Shown: positions 1-9,077 of the stretch, one piece after another | How positions within the stretch are numbered: the first letter of the stretch is position 1 | Layout: each line of letters opens with the position of its first letter | Source of the DNA: JAABSX01 sp964480455 | GTDB taxonomy: Bacteria > Bacteroidota > Bacteroidia > Cytophagales > Microscillaceae | DNA length: 47,966 nt | Direction of reading: 5' to 3' | NCBI GenBank assembly: GCA_964480455.1 | Contig: CAYZQI010000018.1 | Coordinates: 1-47,966, forward strand | Translations under genes and position numbers: made by a program | Notes under the pieces: generated by a model | Told to the model about the DNA's origin: nothing | What the model saw: only the letters and a program-made list of their open reading frames with translations | Database searches by the model: none

Positions 1-52
1 ATGAAAAACAAAACTATAACTTTTTTGTACAATTTATTTAAGTTTCTTTACT

Positions 53-265
53 ATGATAGCCAAGACCTACGAAATATTAAGATATAAGAATTTTATACCT
101 GTACTGGACAAGATGTACCTCAAGAACTTCAATGGGCAGTATGCAATCATTTACCTCAAAGATTTGCTTACCGATAACCTTATTTTGGAAGATGCCGAAA
201 CAAAAGAAAAAATCATCTTTCAAAGTGTAGATGAACTTGTAGCAGCAGGTTGGGCAGTAGATTAG
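53..265 (+). CDS. Small hypothetical protein, 70 aa
   Basis: I do not recognise this family. The 70-residue product has no signal peptide or membrane segment and ends in an acidic/hydrophobic stretch (DELVAAGWAVD). It reads as a small soluble protein of mixed alpha/beta composition. Supporting points are the ordinary amino-acid usage and the fact that it fills the space before a strong palindrome that could end its transcript. The start is the only ATG that keeps the whole frame; another ORF starting at base 1 lies in a different frame, ends at base 87 and looks spurious. The gene is convergent with the large exported protein that follows. Nothing in its context suggests a role. Confidence 0.55.
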   Translation: MIAKTYEILRYKNFIPVLDKMYLKNFNGQYAIIYLKDLLTDNLILEDAETKEKIIFQSVDELVAAGWAVD

Positions 266-312
266 CACACCTTTTTTTCACGTGGTTCAAGCAAAAATAT
301 AAGCACTAAACG

Positions 313-364
313 CTGTAGCCGAAGGGCATGCCCTTCGGCTGCAGGGCATGCCCTTCGGCTACAG
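313..364. terminator. Nested palindrome between convergent genes, probable bidirectional terminator
   Basis: A 21-nt arm at 313-333 is perfectly complementary to 344-364. Inside it, 317-340 is itself a perfect 24-bp palindrome built on GAAGGGC/GCCCTTC. The right end touches the stop codon of the minus-strand gene at 365. The position between two convergent genes fits a two-way terminator, although no long T-run follows on either side. It could also be a dispersed palindromic repeat, since its GC content is far above its surroundings. Confidence 0.6.
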
Positions 365-3300
365 TCAATCAATCACCAATCTTTTGATGATTTTGCCCAC
401 TTGTAGCGTATATACTCCCGAGGGGAGGTCATCAGTTTTAAGTTGCATCATCTGGGTTTCGGCTGGCACTTCTCCTTCAAAGACTATCTTACCTTGATTA
501 TCTCTCAATATCCAGGGCTGTATTTTATCTTCAAGGGTAGTAAACCAAACATTACAATCTACTCGGCTTGGATTAGGATAAATGGTAAAGTCAAATTGTG
601 GCTTAGGGTCATTGCCTACATCAGCTTGGTTAGATCTTCCTCCTGGGGCATCTACTGCAAAATTTATTTCAATATCTTGAGCTTGGTGTATGGTTTTGGT
701 GATTTCGTCTTGTACAAATACCACCAACATAAAGTCATTAGTACTGATATTTTGATTGGCTGGCCATATAAAATCTATCTCTTGGGGTGTTTCTAGGTCT
801 TCCCAAGTCAATCTAGCTGCCCCTGATAAACTTGGAAGAAAAGCCCTGACAACATTTCTGAAATCTTCATAAGGGGCAGGTAAGTTTTTTTCTATCAAAC
901 ATACTTGCACTAGGAAAGGATTAGTAGTAGGCAGTACATCTTCGGGTCTGGAGATGCTTACCTGAACACGCAAGGCGGTGTTGTTATCTGCTGGTGAGAC
1001 CGTAAGGTTACTAATATTAATATTAGGTTGATTAAGAATCCGCTGTGTTTGGGCTGCTTTAAAGTCATTCCAGTAGCCCGTATTGGCAGTAAATGTTTGA
1101 GGGTTTTGCTGGAATGGTCTTTCGCCATCTATGAGTGTGCGTGTCAGGTCGGCAACATTATAAAACAAAGCCCTTGCGCCATTGTCAGCAATATTTTTGA
1201 AAGTAGAAATATTGGGGTCATTGGTAGGAAAGCTCGTAAGATAACGCATCAATAAAGTTCGCTGTGTTTCTTCAAGCCCTAAGATTTCGTTGAGTTCTCT
1301 TTCAGAGGTTGTATTGGTGATGGCTTGGATTTGGGTGTTAGTAAAATGCTCAATGAGTGTGAGGCGGTTTCTTTCAGTGATAAGCACCGTATCCAATGCA
1401 AAGCCATCAAAAGTATCATTGATAGGATTATCGGCATTGCTACCAAATGCTATTCTAAATCGCACAATCCCTTGCCCTGTTTCGATGGCTTCTCGCTGTA
1501 CCTCATCTAGTGGAAATTTAGCAATTTTCCAATCTGCATCTTTGCCTGCCCAGCCTACCCTTCGGGGGTTATCTGTTACATTTTGTCCTGCAATAGGGTC
1601 AGAAAGTACTCCTAGGATATTCTCTTGATTGTACCAATCTAAGCCACCCGCTGCAATACTCTGAGTACCTGATTTAAGGCTTACTGCTTTCCATACATTG
1701 TTGGCATCTGTATTGTCATCAGTGTTTCTTACAATGGTGTAGAGCAGCGTAGCACCATCGCCTGTGAGTTCGGTATCTGTCCAAATTCGTAGATTAATCA
1801 TAGGATTCACAATGTTTGTCAGGTTGATACACGGACACTCTATGTATGATTTTTCACTGGCATTGTAGGTAGTATCGGCATTGTTGGTAATCCACACAAA
1901 ATCTGTATCCGAAGCCCTTTGGATATTTCTGTTACTAGGAACTTTGTGCTGCCAAGAGCGATTCACACCGCCAGGAATCCAATTACCTTCACCAGCATCA
2001 AAGTTTTCTATGTAAGCATCTCCTTGATTGAGTGTGATAAGTGGAAAAATATTGACCGTTTGTGTGAGTGTATCTGCACAACCTTGTACTGTGCTGGCAA
2101 TCAGGCGCACTTGGTAAGAACCATGTGTACTGTAGGTATGTGAGATGGGTGCATTGAAGTTGGCATTTACCACTTGTGTATTTCCATCGCCAAAATCCCA
2201 CGTAAGGCTGTTGATTTGGTTGCTAGTAGGGTTAGCTCCATCAATGACCGACAAGTTTTGAAAACTAGGACTGAGCGAACATACATTGCTAAAAGTAAAA
2301 TCTGCTTTTGGGAGTGCGTGTATAAATACTGACTGTTCTACACTTTCCTGACAACCTGTGGCAGTATTGATGACGGTAAGTCTTACAATTTTCTCTCCTG
2401 GCGAAGTAAACTGAAAAGTGGGTGTACGCCCATTTACGGGTTGATTATCAATTGTCCAACTGTAGATAAAATTTGCTTCGGGTGTATTGTTGGCAGCTAC
2501 ATCTGCTGTAAATTGTGTAACATCACCCAAGCAAGTATTCTCAAACCCAAAAGCTGTAGAGGGTGCTGGGTTGATGGTGATGGTTCTGGTTATACTCGTT
2601 TCACAGTTAAATTCATTGGTATATTGATATACTAAGTCGTAAGTATCAGGTGTAAAATTATTAGTTGGAAAATTTGTAGGGTTGAGTAGAGTAACTGGGT
2701 CTCCATCAATGCTAAAAGTACCTCCCTCAGGCTCAAAAAAGTTAGCTAAATCAACCTCTATATCTTGATTTTCACAATATACATCAGTAAATGTAGGGGA
2801 TACTGTGATGGCAGTAGGCTCGCCAATCGCTATGGTTTGAATAACCCAAAGTATGTTGGGAAAGGTAAAAGAAGTACCAAACTGATAATCTACAATTACT
2901 TGTACCTCATAAGTACCAATTCCTAGATTATTGGTATTGATAGTACCGTTTCTTGTATTGCTGATGGGCGTACCATCACTTAGTTGCATTCTTCTGTAAA
3001 TAGGGCCAAAATATTCTGGAGGTGCAGGATTTACATTGATTTGATTCCAAGTATTATCTCCTATCTGAAAGTTAATGTTTCCTCTTGTGATACACTCAGC
3101 ATTAGGCAAACCTGTGAAGGGAGAATCTGAAACCACAATATAATCAGTTTCATTCTCTTGCCCATCAATGGTAATAATTGCACGCACCCTATCACCTACG
3201 CCCACATTCAGCCGCGCAGAATTATTATTGATTACGGCTTGAACACCATTGATTAAAGTACCATTAGCTACTTCAATATCTGGGTTAAATCCATCATTCC

Positions 3301-4636
3301 AAAAAAACTTGTATGCCTCAGCCGTGGGAGGCAGAGGCAATGCTGTAAAAGTAACTTCTTTGAATGGTGTATTGACAACAAGGAACTGCTGATTAGTAGT
3401 AGGATTGTTGTCGCTATCATTACTTGCCGTAACCCCTTCTGCCACTAAGTATATCAATAAATCATCATTGGCAATAGTATGCGTATGCACGCCATTAGCC
3501 CCTATATCATAAGCTACAGCATCATTGATAGTGAGTATCACAGTTTCATCGGGTTCACTCGTTACATCTCCTTCTATGTCTAGTCTTATATTGATGGGTG
3601 CAGTAGAATTAGCAGGAAAGGTAATAGCAACTGTGCGAGGATTACCCGCAGCAGCAGGGTTCGTATCATAATCTGTGGTATATGTAGCTGTTCCTCCAAG
3701 CGTAATAGTTACAAGCGTAGGTAAAGTGCGTGGATTGGTCAGTGTTACGGCTACATTTACTTGTGTAGTACCTGTATTTCCCTCCGCCCCATTGCTTTGT
3801 GCGGTGGCAAAAGAAATCAGCGTAGTATCGTCATTCTGAATGGTGTGGGTATGCACGTTGTTAGGGGCAGCGGCAGGGTTGTAACCTGCACCATCAATGA
3901 TGGTAAATATCACTGTATTATCGTTTTCATTAGTATCATCTCCTCTCACGGTAAGTGCTATGTTGAGGGGGTCAGTAGAATTGGCGGGGAAGTTAAGGGT
4001 AAATTCTCTGGGATTACCTGCACCGACTGGATCGGTAAAGTAATCACCTGTACCAGTTGTACCATACGTGGCTGTTCCTGTGAGGCGAATAACTACATTG
4101 GTAGCTGCCGAAGATGGGTTAGAGATATTGACCTGAATGTTAAAGTCCTGAGTTCCTGCATCACCTTCTAGGGCAGTGTTGGCTATTGTGTTGAAAGAGA
4201 TGGTAGGTTCAGGGTCTTCGTTCTCTATGGTGAGGGTATGTTGAATAATAGAAGCCACTGGGCAAGCGCAGTTGGTGATATCGATAATAACCGTTTCGTT
4301 GGGTTCAAAGATATTATCATCGGTGATGTCTATTTGTATGTCAAAGGTAGCGGAGTTAGCAGGAATGTTAATTTGCCCTCCTGCCAAGCCCGCAATGGTA
4401 TAATCCACGCCTTCGGTAGCTGTACCTGCCAAGGTAATTTGAACGGGAAAGTCGGCTGCATCAGGATTTGTGATATTAAGCCTTACATTGATAACTCCTT
4501 CATCTTCATCTTGGTTGGAGTCAGCTTGTGCAAAAACTATCTCTGTTTGTGCCCAGCTTCTATCGATGCCTAAGCAGAGCAAAAAAATAAAAAAGGTACA
4601 ATATTTTTTGAGAGAAGACAATCTAGAGATACTCAT
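365..4636 (-). CDS. Exported Calx-beta/PKD multidomain protein with T9SS sorting domain
   Basis: This 1,423-residue surface or secreted protein opens with a signal peptide (hydrophobic run around 12-24, cleavage probably after SWA at 29). Three Calx-beta-like repeats follow (about 31-139, 143-270, 272-392), recognised by GTAT...DY, NFPANST and ETVI...I motifs ending in H(T)LTIENED or HTHTIxNDD. Two PKD-like domains lie at about 692-772 and 777-864; the second has the WDFGDGN and HTYSTHGSY motifs. A jelly-roll-like region follows at about 870-1110. The last 70 residues (FTIYPNPS... SGVYTLQV... KRLVID) form a type A T9SS sorting domain, so export through the outer membrane by type IX secretion is expected. 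The family role is usually adhesion or matrix binding. The ligand cannot be told from sequence, and I see no catalytic domain. Single-gene unit, convergent with the small gene at 53. Confidence 0.9.
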   Translation of the reverse strand: MSISRLSSLKKYCTFFIFLLCLGIDRSWAQTEIVFAQADSNQDEDEGVINVRLNITNPDAADFPVQITLAGTATEGVDYTIAGLAGGQINIPANSATFDIQIDITDDNIFEPNETVIIDITNCACPVASIIQHTLTIENEDPEPTISFNTIANTALEGDAGTQDFNIQVNISNPSSAATNVVIRLTGTATYGTTGTGDYFTDPVGAGNPREFTLNFPANSTDPLNIALTVRGDDTNENDNTVIFTIIDGAGYNPAAAPNNVHTHTIQNDDTTLISFATAQSNGAEGNTGTTQVNVAVTLTNPRTLPTLVTITLGGTATYTTDYDTNPAAAGNPRTVAITFPANSTAPINIRLDIEGDVTSEPDETVILTINDAVAYDIGANGVHTHTIANDDLLIYLVAEGVTASNDSDNNPTTNQQFLVVNTPFKEVTFTALPLPPTAEAYKFFWNDGFNPDIEVANGTLINGVQAVINNNSARLNVGVGDRVRAIITIDGQENETDYIVVSDSPFTGLPNAECITRGNINFQIGDNTWNQINVNPAPPEYFGPIYRRMQLSDGTPISNTRNGTINTNNLGIGTYEVQVIVDYQFGTSFTFPNILWVIQTIAIGEPTAITVSPTFTDVYCENQDIEVDLANFFEPEGGTFSIDGDPVTLLNPTNFPTNNFTPDTYDLVYQYTNEFNCETSITRTITINPAPSTAFGFENTCLGDVTQFTADVAANNTPEANFIYSWTIDNQPVNGRTPTFQFTSPGEKIVRLTVINTATGCQESVEQSVFIHALPKADFTFSNVCSLSPSFQNLSVIDGANPTSNQINSLTWDFGDGNTQVVNANFNAPISHTYSTHGSYQVRLIASTVQGCADTLTQTVNIFPLITLNQGDAYIENFDAGEGNWIPGGVNRSWQHKVPSNRNIQRASDTDFVWITNNADTTYNASEKSYIECPCINLTNIVNPMINLRIWTDTELTGDGATLLYTIVRNTDDNTDANNVWKAVSLKSGTQSIAAGGLDWYNQENILGVLSDPIAGQNVTDNPRRVGWAGKDADWKIAKFPLDEVQREAIETGQGIVRFRIAFGSNADNPINDTFDGFALDTVLITERNRLTLIEHFTNTQIQAITNTTSERELNEILGLEETQRTLLMRYLTSFPTNDPNISTFKNIADNGARALFYNVADLTRTLIDGERPFQQNPQTFTANTGYWNDFKAAQTQRILNQPNINISNLTVSPADNNTALRVQVSISRPEDVLPTTNPFLVQVCLIEKNLPAPYEDFRNVVRAFLPSLSGAARLTWEDLETPQEIDFIWPANQNISTNDFMLVVFVQDEITKTIHQAQDIEINFAVDAPGGRSNQADVGNDPKPQFDFTIYPNPSRVDCNVWFTTLEDKIQPWILRDNQGKIVFEGEVPAETQMMQLKTDDLPSGVYTLQVGKIIKRLVID

Positions 4637-4751
4637 ATCCTATGTTTTTGGTTTATCGCTACAATTTAAGGATATTTTCTCAAATGAAAAATTTTTACTC
4701 CTAAAAAGCCATTTTTTTTCATTGAAGGTATGAAATCACCAAAAACTGGGC

Positions 4752-5285
4752 TTAAACAGGGTATTTGATTGGCTCAAAATGTACAATGGTTTGCGGGTAG
4801 CCATAAATTCTTTTAACCACCCATTCATCTGCCTTTGAAAGTTTACGGCAATAATAGCCTTGTCCTATCCAATAAATTTTCTTATCAATCAGGGCTTCTA
4901 CTTCTTCTTTTTTTTCAATGTAAGGCAGACCAGCTTGTGATGAAATCTGCTCTATGCGTGCACTTGCCTCTATGTACCAATACCCTTGTTTGATAAGTTC
5001 TATGTATTTCTTTACTAGCAAGCGTTTGGCCATTTTGGTAGGCTTAGAGAAAAGTAGAGATATTTTTCGCCCGAAGGGAGTGTTGGTATAAACAAAAAAG
5101 GCTTGATTTTCATAAATCAATACTCCATCATACTTTTTTTTTAGTTCCTCGCCCGAAAAAGCCGACAATGATAGGCCTAGATAACCGTACGCCTCCACAT
5201 AGGTTTGATGTAGCTCGTCTAAATAGTCATCATCTAAACAATTAAGACGTTTATCTTTAATATCATTGTATTTTGCCAAAAGCAT
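4752..5285 (-). CDS. Hypothetical protein, 177 aa
   Basis: I do not recognise this family. The product is soluble, rich in Lys, Tyr and Glu, without signal peptide or membrane helix. An acidic N-terminal part (LNCLDDDYLDELHQTYVEA) is followed by an alternating strand/helix pattern (VLIYENQAFFVYTN, then KRLLVKKYIELIKQGYWYIEAS). That faintly recalls an acetyltransferase-like fold, but I see no acetyl-CoA binding loop, so I make no functional call. It lies downstream of the MlaE-type permease on the same strand, 225 bp away across AT-rich sequence, so co-transcription is possible but not shown. Start: the only upstream ATG in frame. Confidence 0.7.
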   Translation of the reverse strand: MLLAKYNDIKDKRLNCLDDDYLDELHQTYVEAYGYLGLSLSAFSGEELKKKYDGVLIYENQAFFVYTNTPFGRKISLLFSKPTKMAKRLLVKKYIELIKQGYWYIEASARIEQISSQAGLPYIEKKEEVEALIDKKIYWIGQGYYCRKLSKADEWVVKRIYGYPQTIVHFEPIKYPV

Positions 5286-5510
5286 GGATTAGTATAAATA
5301 ATAGAATTTTGATTATCAGGTTTACTTATATATTATATTATAAAACTAAATAATTAATTAAAAAGTTTAACACCTATCTATAATAGCTTAACTAATTTTT
5401 ATTATATTTTTTCCTTTTAAATTTATATTTACTATAATATGAAGTGATTACAACGTTTATGATTACGTATTTTTTTAAGAAAAGTAAATTTTAATGGTAT
5501 TTTAAAACAA

Positions 5511-6242
5511 TTAGCCTAAAAGTAATTGCGCCAATACAAAATCGGCTGTAAGCACTGCTATAGTAGAGTTAGTTACGGCTTGTGTACTAGATTGCCCTAC
5601 TTCTAATGCTCCTCCACGTGTATAAAAACCCTTGAAAGAAGAAATGGACGCAATCAAAAAAGCAAAGGCAAAAGATTTGATAAGCGCAAAGCTCACATTG
5701 AAGGGCATAAAATCAGCCCTAATACCTTTAATGTACTCCTGCTCTGTCATAATGCCCGTAACTGTTCCTGCAAAATAGCCTCCCAAGATAGAAAGAAAGC
5801 CCGCTAATGCCACCAACATAGGAATCGTGATGACCGCCGCTATAATCTTAGGCAATACCAAATAAGAAATAGAGTTAATGCCCATCACTTCTAAGGCATC
5901 TATCTGCTCTGTGATGCGCATTGTGCCTAGCTCACCTGCAATATTGGAACCGACCTTACCCGCCAAAACTATACAAGTAACCGTGGGGGCAAGCTCCAAA
6001 ATGGTCATATCTCTCACTACTTGCCCAATCACGTAGTTAGGAATCAAGGGGCTGATGAGGTTGTAGGCTGTCTGAACAGCACTCACCGCCCCAATAAACG
6101 TAGAAACAATACTAACAATAAATACAGAACTAATGCCGATAGAGATACACTCATCTGTAATCAACTGAATATAAACCGTAAAACGCTCTCTATTGACAAA
6201 AAGGCTGTAAATGAACAGCATAAACTTACCGAAGGTTATCAT
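5511..6242 (-). CDS. mlaE: MlaE-family ABC transporter permease (lipid transport)
   Basis: Membrane permease of the MlaE/YrbE family (243 residues, normal length). With an MlaF-type ATPase and an MCE-domain protein it moves phospholipids between the inner and outer membranes. The sequence shows the family hallmarks: an amphipathic N-terminus, several hydrophobic segments, and the conserved central loop containing GSNIAGELGTMRITEQIDAL and then EVMGINSISYLVLPK (about residues 95-130). In Bacteroidota the ATPase gene usually follows directly. Here the next gene on this strand is an unrelated hypothetical, so the partners must be elsewhere. The start at 6242 is followed by MITFGKFMLFIYSL. The gene diverges from the PHP phosphatase gene across a 284-bp AT-rich interval that should hold both promoters. 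Confidence 0.9.
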   Translation of the reverse strand: MITFGKFMLFIYSLFVNRERFTVYIQLITDECISIGISSVFIVSIVSTFIGAVSAVQTAYNLISPLIPNYVIGQVVRDMTILELAPTVTCIVLAGKVGSNIAGELGTMRITEQIDALEVMGINSISYLVLPKIIAAVITIPMLVALAGFLSILGGYFAGTVTGIMTEQEYIKGIRADFMPFNVSFALIKSFAFAFLIASISSFKGFYTRGGALEVGQSSTQAVTNSTIAVLTADFVLAQLLLG

Positions 6243-6450
6243 ATTTTTTTCAGAAAAAGTTCAAATTTTTTTAATAGCAAAATAATTCTAAAAATATTAA
6301 TAAATTTGGCGTTTTCAAAATCAATCTAATCTGAAATAGCACTCAAAAGCAAGAAATAGCTCTTAAACTCCTCATAATGAACACTTTAATCAACACAAAA
6401 AAAAGAAAAATAAACAGTCAGTTGTACTTACCTAAAAAAAAGCCATTTTC

Positions 6451-6484
6451 TTGTTCAAAATCCTTACTAGAATGATTATCTTTG
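6451..6484 (+). promoter_or_regulatory. Bacteroidota-type promoter candidate for the PHP gene
   Basis: TATCTTTG at 6477-6484 matches the Bacteroidota -7 consensus TAnnTTTG. A TTG at 6451-6453 could be the -33 element, although the 23-bp spacing is a little long. It lies 42 bp before the ATG at 6527. The rest of the 6243-6526 interval is AT-rich, with no other feature that I can support. Confidence 0.45.
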
Positions 6485-6526
6485 TTTGAAAATTGGTGAG
6501 TATAGCTCTTTTTGAATCATCAAATT

Positions 6527-7405
6527 ATGTCGTGGACTAACTATCATAGCCATTGCTTGTATTGTGATGGCACTGCTCCTATGGAAGCCTACTTACATGA
6601 AGCAATCAGGCAAAAGGTAAAAATTTATGGATTTTCAAGCCACGCACCTCTTACTTTTCCTGCTCCTTGGGCTATGCCCTATGATAAAGTAGCGCAATAC
6701 TTGGAAGAAGCCCACTACCTCAAACAAAAGTTTCAAGACCTGATAGAGGTATACCTAGGCATGGAAATAGATTTTGTGCCAGAAGTTACAGGACCTACGA
6801 GTAGTTTTATCAGAAGCCTAAAGCTAGATTATGTCATCGGCTCTATCCATTTTGTAGATACTTTTGAAGATGGTACACATTGGGAAATAGATGGAAAAAC
6901 AGCTATTTTTAAGAAAGGCATCAAACAGATATTTAATGGAAATGTCAAAAAAGCTATCAAACGCTACTATGAACTTACCCGACAAATGCTAGAGGAGCAG
7001 TGTCCTGATATTCTAGGGCATCTTGACAAAATCAAAATCCATAACCGAAAAGAACACTTCTTTGATGAGCAAGAAGACTGGTACCAGAAAGAAATCAGCA
7101 AAACACTCAAAGTACTTGCCAAATCAGGGGCAGTTTTAGAGGTCAATACAAGGGGAGTTTATAAGAAGAAAACACAAAGCACTTACCCAAGCCCTCATAT
7201 TCTCAAGAAAGCACTGGATTTGAAAATACCTGTCATGATTAACTCTGATGCCCACCACCCCGAAGAAGTAAGCCTACAATTTGAAACAACCGCCAAAATG
7301 CTCTACGAAATAGGTTATAGAGAATTACAAATACTGAGTAAAGGAAAATGGCAAAGCCGCGCTTTTACTCAAAAAGGAATCGCTTTCGAGGAAAATACTT
7401 TATGA
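6527..7405 (+). CDS. PHP-domain phosphatase, histidinol-phosphatase-like
   Basis: Member of the PHP metal-dependent phosphoesterase family, close to the HisJ/HisK type of histidinol phosphatase (last phosphatase step of histidine synthesis). Metal-binding motifs are visible: NYHSHCLYCDG near the N-terminus, SSHAPL, a conserved Glu in LGMEIDFVPE, IGSIHFVD, GHLDKIKIHN, EVNTRG, and the C-terminal NSDAHHPEEV. The 292-residue length is normal. I chose the ATG at 6527 because the protein then begins directly before the first metal-binding motif; a TTG at 6512 would add five residues. No other his genes are present, so the substrate assignment rests on family resemblance only and another sugar- or nucleotide-phosphate substrate is possible. 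Confidence 0.85.
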   Translation: MSWTNYHSHCLYCDGTAPMEAYLHEAIRQKVKIYGFSSHAPLTFPAPWAMPYDKVAQYLEEAHYLKQKFQDLIEVYLGMEIDFVPEVTGPTSSFIRSLKLDYVIGSIHFVDTFEDGTHWEIDGKTAIFKKGIKQIFNGNVKKAIKRYYELTRQMLEEQCPDILGHLDKIKIHNRKEHFFDEQEDWYQKEISKTLKVLAKSGAVLEVNTRGVYKKKTQSTYPSPHILKKALDLKIPVMINSDAHHPEEVSLQFETTAKMLYEIGYRELQILSKGKWQSRAFTQKGIAFEENTL

Positions 7406-7550
7406 ATGGTTGAGTGGTTGAATGGTTGAATGGTTTTATTGTTGGGCTACGCAGTCTTTCTTTATGGTTTTATTTCCGAGTAGTTGGCTTGTTGGGCTAC
7501 GTAGCTTTTTTATGGTTGAATATGGTCCAATCTCTCTATGACCTAGTAAT
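7406..7550. repeat. Low-complexity GGTTGAAT octamer repeats
   Basis: The interval after the PHP gene starts with near-perfect octamers (GGTTGAGT, GGTTGAAT, GGTTGAAT, GGTT). It also contains two copies of TTGTTGGGCTACG about 49 bp apart (near 7440 and 7489). A similar octamer patch occurs at 10632-10680. A 60-codon ORF across it is a product of the repeat, not a gene. Confidence 0.6.
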
Positions 7551-7592
7551 TCACAATTTCCTAGTTCATTTTTTATCTTTTAATTCAATTAA

Positions 7593-8687
7593 ATGAAATT
7601 TATCATCAGTGGAGGAGGCACAGGAGGGCACATCTACCCTGCCATAGCGATTGCCAACGAACTTAAAGCCTTACACCCTGAGGCTGAAATTCTTTTTGTG
7701 GGTGCTAAGGGGCGCATGGAAATGGAAAAAGTACCACAAGCAGGCTATCACATTGAGGGGCTCTGGATAAGTGGCATACAACGCAAACTTACACTGCAAA
7801 ATCTGAGCTTTCCACTTAAAATAATGTCTAGTATCCTAGAAGCACGCAAAATCATTCTTCGCTTCCGCCCTGATGCTGTGGTGGGTGTGGGAGGCTATGC
7901 CAGCGGTCCTTTGCTCTATGCCGCCACTCAGCTCAAAGTACCAGCACTTATCCAAGAACAAAATTCTTTTGCAGGGCTTACCAATAAATGGCTTGCCAAG
8001 AAAGTCCAAAAAATATGTGTAGCTTATGAGGGCATGGAGCGTTTTTTTCCTTCTAATAAAATCCTCTTGACGGGCAATCCTGTAAGAAGTGATATTTTAG
8101 ATTTGAAAGATAAAAGACAAGCTGCCTTTGATTTTTTTAAACTTAATCCTGAAAAACAGACTGTACTCGTGGTAGGAGGTAGCCAAGGGGCGCGCAGCAT
8201 CAATCAAGCCGTTTCGCTTCACTTAGATAAGTTTGTGGAAAATGATGTGCAACTCATCTGGCAAACAGGCAAAAACAGCTTTGAGGAAACTAAAAGTAAT
8301 GAAATTCATCTACAAAATCCACTCATACATAGGGCTGAATTTATTTATAAAATGGATTTGGGCTATGCTGCTGCTGATGTAGTCATCTCACGTGCAGGAG
8401 CTTTATCAGTATCTGAGCTTTGCATTGCAGGCAAACCTACGGTCTTTGTACCTTTGCCTTCTGCTGCCGAAGACCACCAGAGCAAAAACGCACAAAGTCT
8501 TGTCAATGCACAAGCTGCCTTGCTCGTAAAAGATGAAAATGCCAAGGCAGAAGTAGTAGCACAAGCCCTCACGCTGCTCAAAGATGAAACGAAACGAAAC
8601 TTATTTGCTCAAAATATTCAGACGCTGGCAAAACCCAATGCCACAAGGCAAATTGCCGATGAAGTGCTTAAATTGGTGAGGGACTGA
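7593..8687 (+). CDS. murG: UDP-GlcNAc:undecaprenyl-pyrophosphoryl-MurNAc-pentapeptide GlcNAc transferase
   Basis: MurG makes lipid II by adding N-acetylglucosamine to lipid I on the inner face of the cytoplasmic membrane. The 364-residue protein has the family's normal length and GT-B layout. The N-terminal glycine loop is SGGGTGGHIYPA (about residues 6-17). VGVGGYASGP and QEQNSFAG follow, the second Rossmann domain starts at VVGGSQGARSIN, and the UDP-GlcNAc site region contains SRAGALSVSELC...PLPSAAEDHQ. In many Bacteroidota murG sits in the dcw cluster between ftsW and murC. Here it stands alone between a PHP gene and convergent tatD, which is unusual. Its last codons (GAC TGA) already form part of the repeat block that follows. 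Confidence 0.95.
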   Translation: MKFIISGGGTGGHIYPAIAIANELKALHPEAEILFVGAKGRMEMEKVPQAGYHIEGLWISGIQRKLTLQNLSFPLKIMSSILEARKIILRFRPDAVVGVGGYASGPLLYAATQLKVPALIQEQNSFAGLTNKWLAKKVQKICVAYEGMERFFPSNKILLTGNPVRSDILDLKDKRQAAFDFFKLNPEKQTVLVVGGSQGARSINQAVSLHLDKFVENDVQLIWQTGKNSFEETKSNEIHLQNPLIHRAEFIYKMDLGYAAADVVISRAGALSVSELCIAGKPTVFVPLPSAAEDHQSKNAQSLVNAQAALLVKDENAKAEVVAQALTLLKDETKRNLFAQNIQTLAKPNATRQIADEVLKLVRD

Positions 8688-8735
8688 AGGATTGAAGAAT
8701 TGAGAGACTGAAGGATTGAAGAATTGAGGGGCTGA
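8682..8735. repeat. 24-bp direct repeat, left arm, starting inside the murG stop
   Basis: Two copies of a 24-bp unit beginning GACTGAAGGATTGAAGAATT start at 8682 and 8706, and a decayed third start lies at 8730. The murG stop codon (8685-8687) is part of the first unit. Reverse-complemented, the right-hand repeat units (8766 on) closely resemble this unit, so the left and right blocks are inverted relative to each other. Confidence 0.75.
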
Positions 8736-8765
8736 AAAACTATTTACTCAATCTCCCATTTCCAC

Positions 8766-9077
8766 CTTCAATTCATCAGCTCATCAACCCTTCAATTCAT
8801 CAGCTCATCAACCCTTCAATTCATCAGCCCATCAACCCTTCAGTTCATCAGCTCATCAACCCTTCAATTCATCAGCTCATCAACCCTTCAATTCATCANN
8901 NNNNNNNNNNNNNNNNNNNNNNNNNNNNNNNNNNNNNNNNNNNNNNNNNNNNNNNNNNNNNNNNNNNNNNNNNNNNNNNNNNNNNNNNNNNNNNNNNNCT
9001 CATCAACCCTTCAATTCATCAGCTCATCAACCCTTCAATTCATCAGCTCATCAACCCTTCAATTCATCAGCTCATCA
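8766..9077. repeat. 24-bp tandem repeat array interrupted by an assembly gap
   Basis: The unit CTTCAATTCATCAGCTCATC plus AACC (24 bp) is repeated about 5.5 times at 8766-8898 and about 3.3 times at 8999-9077. Two left-hand units carry substitutions (CAGCCCATC, TTCAGTTC); the right-hand units are identical. The last partial unit covers the tatD stop codon at 9075-9077. The true copy number is unknown because 100 N lie in the middle. Units are contiguous, without spacers, so this is not a CRISPR array. Confidence 0.9.
8899..8998. other. Assembly gap (100 N)
   Basis: Exactly 100 N inside the tandem array, the usual size for a gap of unknown length. It is best explained by the assembler failing on the 24-bp repeats, so the real distance between murG and tatD is uncertain. 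Confidence 0.95.

Noticed and set aside
1..87. ORF from base 1 (ATG) to TAA
   Set aside because: 28 codons only, overlapped by the better supported frame starting at 53.
1028..1255. Plus-strand ORFs opposite the first T9SS gene
   Set aside because: They are reverse-frame shadows of a gene with clear domains; none has a recognisable product.
7414..7596. 60-codon ORF on the plus strand before murG
   Set aside because: It is made of GGTTGAAT repeats and overlaps the murG start; amino-acid content (repeated Trp, Leu, Phe) reflects the repeat.
8766..9077. CRISPR array
   Set aside because: The 24-bp units are contiguous with no unique spacers, and no cas gene is present.
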